From Ruegeria sp. HKCCD8929 (GTDB lineage: Bacteria > Pseudomonadota > Alphaproteobacteria > Rhodobacterales > Rhodobacteraceae), in the NCBI RefSeq assembly GCF_013031405.1, contig NZ_WPZY01000004.1:62001-126000 (forward strand): a stretch of 64,000 nucleotides of DNA, read 5' to 3'. Positions 45,449 to 52,700 of this stretch are shown here, in pieces (within the stretch, counting starts at the first letter, position 1; the number at the start of each line of letters is the position of its first letter). The translations under genes were made by a program, and so were the position numbers. The notes below the pieces were generated by a model. It was not told the origin of the DNA, did not search any database, and saw only the letters and a list, made by a program, of their open reading frames with translations.

Positions 45449-46900
45449 TTATTTCAGCTTTTCCAGCTGTTCCTTGTAGGCCCGCGCGAATTCCCGGCTG
45501 AACAGGTCGTGGAAATCGTTTTCCGCCTGATCCGAGATTTCCGCGTACATCTTTTCGTAGACTTCCCAATACTGCGCTTTCTTGCCCTTGAAGAGCGAAC
45601 CGAGCTTGCCAGAGCCTTCGATCTTGCCCGCCAGCACCTCGGGGTCGAGCCTTGCCAGCACGCCTTTCAAAGCCGCTTCCATGCCGGTGACCATCGCCAC
45701 CTCGTGCGCCTTGATGTCCTTGAGCGCCTGTTCGGTGGCCTCTTCCGCCCCCAGATACCCCTTGACCCGGGGCTTCACCAGCGCCTCGATGGCCTGTTCC
45801 GGGCTGATCGAGAACTTCAGCGGGTTGTTCCCGCCCGCACTGATCATGGTCTGGTCGATACGGAACTCGGACTTGATCGAGGTGCGCGTCATCAGGATCT
45901 CGCGCAGACCGGTGATCATGGCGCGCAGCACCCGGCCCATCCGGCCCATCGTGGCGGGCAGATCGGCATCTTCGATGCGCAGATCGTCAACCTCCAGCGC
46001 CTCCAGCAGCGCGCGTGCCGCCGATTGGTCGCCACCTGCGGTAGCCGGAGCCGGCGCGTCGGCTTTCGGCGCCTCTTCAGGCTCTGGGGTCGGTTCTGGC
46101 AGCGGAGCTTCCACCTGACCGCCGGGCGTTGGCTTGACTGGCGGCGGTGAGACCGTTTTGGCCGCAGGTGGCTCCGGCTCGGCAAACGGATCGCTCTCAT
46201 CCCCGCCACCGGGTGCGAGCAGGTCGTCATCCCAATCCTCGGGGATCACGGCACCGCCGCTACCCGAAGGTGCCGCAAAGGCATCGCTCACCGACGGGTT
46301 GTGCATCGGATCGCTGGCGCCTTCGCCCTCACGCCCGTCATTGGGCTTGGCAAAGAACGGATCGTCGTCTTCCATGGGCGGTAACAACTCGTCCATCGGG
46401 TCCGGAATGTCGATCTGACCGGGGCCTTTGGGTGCATCTCCGCCCAGCAGGTCATCGAGGAAATCCCCACCCGGCGCCGCGTCGTCCAACAGCGCCAGCG
46501 GGTCGGGCGCGTTCTGTGCCTGCCCGTGCGAAACACCGCCCTGCTGGGCGGGCTGAGGAATCATCTCCTCGAATGTGGGAAGATCGGCGCCGATCTCGAC
46601 CACCATCTCATATCCGCCCGCGATCAGAACGTCGCCGTTATTCAGCGGCGTGGGCGTGCGCCCCAACGGGATTTTTGAGTAGTTCAGAAAAGTGCCGTTG
46701 GTCGACAGATCCACGATCACCACATTGCCGTTGTGATCCTCGATCACGAAGTGGTTCTTGCTGAGCGTTCGGTCAGGATCAGGCAGTACGAGGTCGTTGG
46801 CCGGGCCGCGCCCAACAGTCAGAGAGCCCCCCTGCATCGCTACCGGGCGCCCGTCGCCCGGAACAACGCCGGTGGATTGGAATTTCAAGTTGACCGTCAT
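45449..46900 (-). CDS. tagH: T6SS FHA-domain protein TagH/Fha
   Basis: The protein has 483 residues. The FHA domain (about 15-100) has all recognition residues: GRGPAND (30-36), SKNH (47-50) and STNGT (66-70), so it should bind phosphothreonine. A Pro/Asp-rich linker (120-300) follows. The C-terminal 190 residues are the TagH-specific domain (MGRMGRVLRAMITGLREILMTR and a FHDLFSREFARAY end, the former given as MGRVLRAMITGLREILM). In the phosphorylation pathway Fha recognises PpkA-modified partners and promotes assembly. AGGAGG lies upstream of the ATG. It is 39 bases upstream of tssK. Confidence 0.92.
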   Translation of the reverse strand: MTVNLKFQSTGVVPGDGRPVAMQGGSLTVGRGPANDLVLPDPDRTLSKNHFVIEDHNGNVVIVDLSTNGTFLNYSKIPLGRTPTPLNNGDVLIAGGYEMVVEIGADLPTFEEMIPQPAQQGGVSHGQAQNAPDPLALLDDAAPGGDFLDDLLGGDAPKGPGQIDIPDPMDELLPPMEDDDPFFAKPNDGREGEGASDPMHNPSVSDAFAAPSGSGGAVIPEDWDDDLLAPGGGDESDPFAEPEPPAAKTVSPPPVKPTPGGQVEAPLPEPTPEPEEAPKADAPAPATAGGDQSAARALLEALEVDDLRIEDADLPATMGRMGRVLRAMITGLREILMTRTSIKSEFRIDQTMISAGGNNPLKFSISPEQAIEALVKPRVKGYLGAEEATEQALKDIKAHEVAMVTGMEAALKGVLARLDPEVLAGKIEGSGKLGSLFKGKKAQYWEVYEKMYAEISDQAENDFHDLFSREFARAYKEQLEKLK

Positions 46901-46923
46901 AGACGGCGATTCCTCCTGTCTTC

Positions 46924-47526
46924 TCAGCCCTCGGCGGCGGCTTCGGCCACCGCACTGCCATTGCCGCCCCGGGCGATATTCACTGCGCGGTCGATCAGCA
47001 TCTGCGCATAGCCCTCAAAATCGCCTTCATGCTCGCCCAATGCAATAATATTCACTGCAAAAGCCATAACCTCTGATGCGCCGGGCGGCGCGGGCTGGTG
47101 TTCCAGATCACCTACGCCCAGCTTGCCGTCGGCGTAAAGCGCACTCATGGCACATTTTGCGGTTTCGTCATCCATATCCGCCTGATCGATGGCAATCGAC
47201 GCCTTTTCGCGGTTTTCATCCGAAGGTTTGAATACCCAAGCCTCGGCTGCGGCCAGCGCGGCGGTGTTGTTTTCAGGTGCGGGACCAATGAAATCGCGCG
47301 CAGCAAGACAGGCCCACCACACCCGTTCCCGAGACGGCAGCAGCACTGACATCAGGCGCAGCATATCGACGATTTCACCCTTTTCGTCCAGTTCGGCCAG
47401 AACCGCGTCGGGCATCGCGCTGGCGGGCGCCTCCAGCTTGGTGGCCAGTTTGGTATTGGCTTCCGACAACAGCCGCGCTGCGGGCTCCTGCGGGATCTTC
47501 GTCATGTTCTCAAATCGTTTGCTCAT
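46924..47526 (-). CDS. DUF6931-like protein of T6SS locus
   Basis: The protein has 200 residues. It is helical and acidic, with motifs RERVWWACLAAR, an AAEAWVFKPSDENREKAS segment (quoted as AAEAWVFKPSDENR) and a C-terminal AQMLIDRAVNIARGGNG. This pattern matches a small family (DUF6931) seen next to tagH and vgrG in alphaproteobacterial T6SS clusters; I am moderately sure of the name. There is no signal peptide. It lies between vgrG and tagH (12- and 23-base gaps), so a role as adaptor or chaperone for VgrG loading is possible but unproven. Confidence 0.6.
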   Translation of the reverse strand: MSKRFENMTKIPQEPAARLLSEANTKLATKLEAPASAMPDAVLAELDEKGEIVDMLRLMSVLLPSRERVWWACLAARDFIGPAPENNTAALAAAEAWVFKPSDENREKASIAIDQADMDDETAKCAMSALYADGKLGVGDLEHQPAPPGASEVMAFAVNIIALGEHEGDFEGYAQMLIDRAVNIARGGNGSAVAEAAAEG

Positions 47527-47538
47527 GCTTCAGGCCCC

Positions 47539-49665
47539 TCAGTTGATCATCGTCATGCCGCCCTTGAGCGTCAGAAGCCCATCGCCGCTTACCGTGGTCA
47601 GCGGGCTTTTGACTTCTGCCATGGCGGTGCCCTGAACATTGATCTGCAGACCCTTGATCGTCACCCCGGACGGGTCGAGCTTGACCGAGGACGGCCCCAC
47701 CTTGAGTTCGATGGACTGCATGGCCTCCATCGTAATCTTGCCGGCGCTGGCCTTGACGGTGATGTTGCCCATCTTGACCGTGGTGGTCTTGTTGCCGGTA
47801 TCGACCGATTCCACCTGGTTGCCCTGTTTGATGGTCTCGGTGTTGTTGCCGGTCACGGTACGGTCCGACTTACCCTCGATGGTCTCGGTCTGGTCCGTCT
47901 TGATGGCCACCGTCTGACTGCCGGTTGAGATGGTGAATGTGTGATCGCCATCCTGAATCGTCTCGGTGACGTTCTGTTTGACGTTCAGAGTATAGCTTTT
48001 CTCATCCCCCGCAGTGACCTTCACCGCGGAGGCATCCAGACCGATGGTTTCCACCACCCGGTCCTTGACCAACCGTTCATGGTCTTTCTGCGCCTGGAAC
48101 CGGACCAGTTCCTCGTCTTTCTTGTCCTCGAACATCAGCTCGTTGAAGCCACCGCCGCCCTTGGACGAATTGGTCTTGATCCCGGACTGCGTCTGGTTCG
48201 CGGGCAACTCGTAGGGTGGCATCGTTTCGGCATTGTAGAGCATGCCGGTGCAGATCGGCCGGTCAGGATCGCCCTCTTCGAACTGGATCACCACCTCCTG
48301 TCCGATGCGCGGGATGCTGACCATACCCCATTGCTTGCCCGACCAGGGTGTAACAACACGCACCCAGCAGGTTGTGTTCTCGTCCTTCTTGCCTTCCCGG
48401 TCCCAGTGGAACTGCACCTTGATGCGGCCATGCTTGTCGGTCCAGATCTCCTCTCCCGATTTGCCGGTCACGATCGCAGTGTGCAGGCCCGAGATTTCCG
48501 GCCACTGCGTAGTCAGTGGGGAGCGGAACTGCGTCTTGGACGGGCAGACGAAGAACTCGGCCAGGAACAGGTCCTTGTTCTCCTCCGGAAAATCCAGCGC
48601 GCCCACGTCCAGATCGGTCTCTTTCTTCACAAAGGAAAAGCCCGAGGTCGTCTGCAGATAGTAGGTGCAGCTTGTGATCAGATACTCCTGCCCCTTGAAT
48701 TCGTCCCGACCCTCCAGCGAGAACACCCCGCCGGTCTGCAGCGTCCGCACGGTGCCCTTGCCGCGCAGCATCTGGAACCGGGTCTCTTCGGCCTCCATAA
48801 GAACCTGCGCGCGTTTCTTGCCCAGCGCGGTGTCGGCCCGGTAATGGCGGGGATAGTCGTAGACCTCGAGAGACTTGTGCTTGTGCTTGGGTTTCAGCGT
48901 GGTCTTTTCCCGCACCTCGGTCTCAGCAGTGGGTTTTTCAAAGTCGAAATCGCGCAATGACATCATCGAAGACGTCAGCGACTCACCCGAACCCCACTCC
49001 GAGACATGATCGTCCAGCTTCTGCTTGGAGTCGTCTCCGGCGTAAAAGGTCAGCTTGGATTCCTCGGGCAGCTTATCGTGGCTGCCGCGCCCGTCCGAGA
49101 TCACCAGCTCTTCGTTCTTGGGGCCGGAATCTGAGTGGTTGAAGTAGTAATAGATACCTTCTTCCTGCATCAGGCGGCTGATGAAGTCGAAATCGGTCTC
49201 ACGGTATTGCACGCAGTATTCGCGGGCGGCGTAGGTCCCGCTCAGCCGCTTCTTGTAGTCTGAAAACCCGGCATCGCCGAGAACTTTATCGATGATCTGC
49301 ACGGCAGACAGGTCCTGGAAAATGCGGCTGTTGCGGGTGCGGGTCAGCAGCCACATCCAGGGGCGCAGTTCGGCCAGCAAATGCACATAGCCATCGCGCA
49401 ACGCCAGTTTCTCGACGGAAATTATGGTGCCGGTGAACTTACGCTCGTTATCCTCGGCAGTACTCAGGTGGACGGTCAGGGTTTGGCCCAGCAAATCCTC
49501 AAGCTTGAGCTTGGTGTTCTGCGACAAAAACTCGACCGACATCTCGGTCAGCTCGCCCATCCCCTCTTTGACGATGGCCCGCCGGATCACCATATCCTCT
49601 TTCTTCACCGAATAGCTGCCGGTCATCCAGATCGGCGACTTTTCGTGCATTTTATCCGCAGCCAT
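47539..49665 (-). CDS. vgrG: T6SS spike protein VgrG/TssI
   Basis: The protein has 708 residues. The gp27-like region spans about 20-380 (REYCVQYRETDFDFISRLMQEEGIYYYF, given as YRETDFDFISRLMQEEG). The gp5 OB-fold follows with WVRVVTPWSGKQWG and IPRIGQEVVIQFEEGDPDRP (given as IGQEVVIQFEEGDPDRP). A triple beta-helix needle runs from about 540 to the end with repeated VTETI/TVTGNNTETI rungs. There is no extra C-terminal enzyme domain, so this is a structural spike needing separate effectors or PAAR proteins. GAGG lies 7 bases upstream of the ATG. No PAAR gene is next to it; the only PAAR-like gene in the window is in the eCIS. Confidence 0.95.
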   Translation of the reverse strand: MAADKMHEKSPIWMTGSYSVKKEDMVIRRAIVKEGMGELTEMSVEFLSQNTKLKLEDLLGQTLTVHLSTAEDNERKFTGTIISVEKLALRDGYVHLLAELRPWMWLLTRTRNSRIFQDLSAVQIIDKVLGDAGFSDYKKRLSGTYAAREYCVQYRETDFDFISRLMQEEGIYYYFNHSDSGPKNEELVISDGRGSHDKLPEESKLTFYAGDDSKQKLDDHVSEWGSGESLTSSMMSLRDFDFEKPTAETEVREKTTLKPKHKHKSLEVYDYPRHYRADTALGKKRAQVLMEAEETRFQMLRGKGTVRTLQTGGVFSLEGRDEFKGQEYLITSCTYYLQTTSGFSFVKKETDLDVGALDFPEENKDLFLAEFFVCPSKTQFRSPLTTQWPEISGLHTAIVTGKSGEEIWTDKHGRIKVQFHWDREGKKDENTTCWVRVVTPWSGKQWGMVSIPRIGQEVVIQFEEGDPDRPICTGMLYNAETMPPYELPANQTQSGIKTNSSKGGGGFNELMFEDKKDEELVRFQAQKDHERLVKDRVVETIGLDASAVKVTAGDEKSYTLNVKQNVTETIQDGDHTFTISTGSQTVAIKTDQTETIEGKSDRTVTGNNTETIKQGNQVESVDTGNKTTTVKMGNITVKASAGKITMEAMQSIELKVGPSSVKLDPSGVTIKGLQINVQGTAMAEVKSPLTTVSGDGLLTLKGGMTMIN

Positions 49666-49706
49666 TCCGTATCCTCTCCACCTTCTACTTCAAGCCCGCC
49701 GCGGGA

Positions 49707-52700
49707 TCAGAGATCCGCCAGCAGCGCGGCAAGTTCCTCATCCATTTCTTCGTCATCTTCTTCGCCCTCGTCATCATCATCCGAGAAACCGGCAAGAAGA
49801 TCATCCAGATTTACATCGTCATCGTCCCCTACATCTGTATCCAACCCTGAGGCCAGATCGTCCAGTTCGGAATCGAGATCGGTGTCCATATCGGTGTCGA
49901 AATCCATATCGTCGTCCGACACATCGTCATCATCCGGCGCCGCAACCGGCACATCGGGCGGCGATGGCTCGGGCACCGGCACGCCGCTCCACGGCCCCAG
50001 AATCTCGCGCCCGGCAACCGAGTTGAACGAACCCAGCCGGATTTCGTCCCGCCCCTTGACCGACAGAACCGGCATATAACCGCGCTGAACCGAATGCTCG
50101 TGCTTGTCCATGGTGATGTTGCGCTCGGTGCAGGGCAGCGCCACCTGGTCGCCATAGCGGTCGTTGACATAATGATAGGGCATCTCGCCCAAAGACATAA
50201 CCGAGCCCAGGTTCATCGCCTTGCCGTTCTGCTTGAACGACCGTGCCAGCAGGATCGTCACAAGCACCGCCGGATTTGCCCAGAGCATGCCCTTGAGGCC
50301 CTCGGTCTCGGTAAACTCCTCGAACTCGAACTCATAGATCGGCTCGGTCTTGGCGCCGTAGGGTCGGCGCAGCAGGAACCGGGGCGAGGCCAGCCCCAGA
50401 TGCCCTGCCTCGGGCATCGTGCGCAGCGTATCCCAGGCCTGCGCCACCAGCGGGTGGCGATCCTCTTTCTTGGTTTCCAGATAGGCAGGCGTGATGGCGC
50501 TGAAGAACGGCGCATCCACATGCGCGGCAACCCGCCCGATCCGGCCCAGGATCTCGGCATGCGGTGGCGTTTCCTCAAACGTATACAGCCCGATCAGCGC
50601 CGAATAGCCGCCGCGCCCGTTTTCCTCATCCAGCGGTTCCTCGGTCAGCAGGCGCACCAGCCCGGTCTTGGCCAGGTCCTCTTCGGCGGCCAGATCGGCG
50701 GCAATCTCCTCGGCCGACACGTCATAGAGCATCACATCCAGCGTATCGTCGGTTTCGACGCTGCGTGCGATCAGGTCGAGGCTGCGCCACTGCGCCTCGA
50801 CCGACTGGAACTCGGGGTGATGCAGCACTAGCCGCATTGCCGCGCTCAACGCTTCGTCTACGGCACCCTGCATCGCGGCCACGTCGGGGCTGGGCAGCTG
50901 CTTGATATGCGGCCCGACCACCCGTTTCAGCAGATCGTCCACCTGCGAAGCCTGCGCCAGCGCACCGCCGGTATCGCCGATCAGCTTCTGGAAATCGCTC
51001 AGCTTCAGATCGGCCCGCACCGTGTTGCCGCCCGAACTGCGCCGAGGCGGCACCACCGCGCGCCCGAATTCCTCGCCCCAGGCAATCAGCTGTTTCGAGG
51101 CGTTCTCGGCAGTCGCCCCGGCGCTCAACTGGCTCTTGAGGCCTGCCAGACCTTCGAACAACTCAACCTTTTCAAAAAGCTCGTCCGGATGCAGATCGTC
51201 CAACTCGCCCAGCTTGACTTCGATCCCCGCGCCGTCCTTGCCGATGGGCAGCACCAGCGTGGTGGCAAAGCTCTCGATCACATCCTCGACCGTGTCCGGG
51301 TCCAGAAGGATCGGCTTGCGCGCGGCCAGCGCGTCGCCGGGTTCGATCTGTCCCTTGGCCGAGCGGCCCGAGAAATCGCCGAAGATCGCGATGCGGAATC
51401 GCTTGCGCTGCAGCCTTTCAGGCTCGGGCCGGTCGGCGCTCATCTGGCCAAAGGCCAGCGAGGGTTCATCGCTCATCTCGGCTCCCTCCGCCGCGGCCGG
51501 GGCGGCTGCTTCCGTTTCTTCGTCGAGATCGGCTAGCAGCGCATCAAGATCGCCGCCGTCATCGTCCTCATCTCCCAGATCGCTCAGCAGATCGTCCAAA
51601 TCCGCGGGTTCATCGCTTTCCAGATCGGCCAGAAGCGCGTCGAGATCGTCATCGCCACCATCGCCATCCTCTTCCCCGAGATCGGCGAGCAACGCATCGA
51701 GATCGCCATCATCTCCCGCATCTTCGGCGCCCTCATCCGCATCACCGACATCGGCGGCATCGAGATCGGCCAGCAGATCATCGAGATCGCCCAGCGCATC
51801 GCTTTCATCCTCGTCCTCGCCCAGATCGGCCAGCAAGGCATCGAGGTCGTCATTGCTGCCCTCATCATCCTCTTCGCCGAGATCAGCCAGCAGCGCATCA
51901 AGATCGGCATCATCCGCCGGTTCCTCGGCACTCTCGACCTCCTCACCCAGCCCTTCCAGATCGCCCAGCAGCGCGTCCAGATCATCCTCTTCCTCAGGAC
52001 CATCCAGATCGGCAAGCAAATCGTCCAGATCGGTGTCCGCGTCGTCGTCAGCGGTATCCAGATCACCCAATAGGTCACCCAGATCGCTATCAGAGTCAGC
52101 CTCGTCTTCTGCCTCCTCCTCGGTATCGAGGTCAGCCAACAGATCGTCGAGATCCTCGCCGGCTTCTTCTTCAGTTCCGTCGTGGGCGTCCTCAAGATCC
52201 CCTAACAAGGCATCGAGATCGTCTCCGGCATCCTCGGGTTCATCTGTCTCTGCCGCCAGAACGTCGTCGTCATCACTCGTGGCATCCAGATCACCGAGCA
52301 GATCGTCCAGATCGCTCTCAGCATCCTCAGGTTCATCCGCCGTATCCAGGTCACCCAAAAGGTCATCTAGGTCACTTTCCGACGACGCCTCGGCTGTATC
52401 CAAATCACCCAGAAGGCCGTCCAGGTCGCCTTCGTCGGGTTGGTCTTCTTCCTCAGTTTCCTCCGCACTTTCGAGGTCGTCCAACAACCCGTCCAGATCA
52501 TCCTCAGCCTCGTCCGATGCCTCCGTTTCACCAAGGTCGGCCATCATGTCGTCCAGGTCGCCTGTGTCCTCGGAGGCGGCATCCTCACCGGTATCCGCAG
52601 AATCGAGATCCGCTGACAAGTCATCCAGATCACCGTCATCGTCGTCCGCATCATCCGCCGTCAGCAAGGCATCCAGATCATCCCCGTCGTCCTCGGTTGC

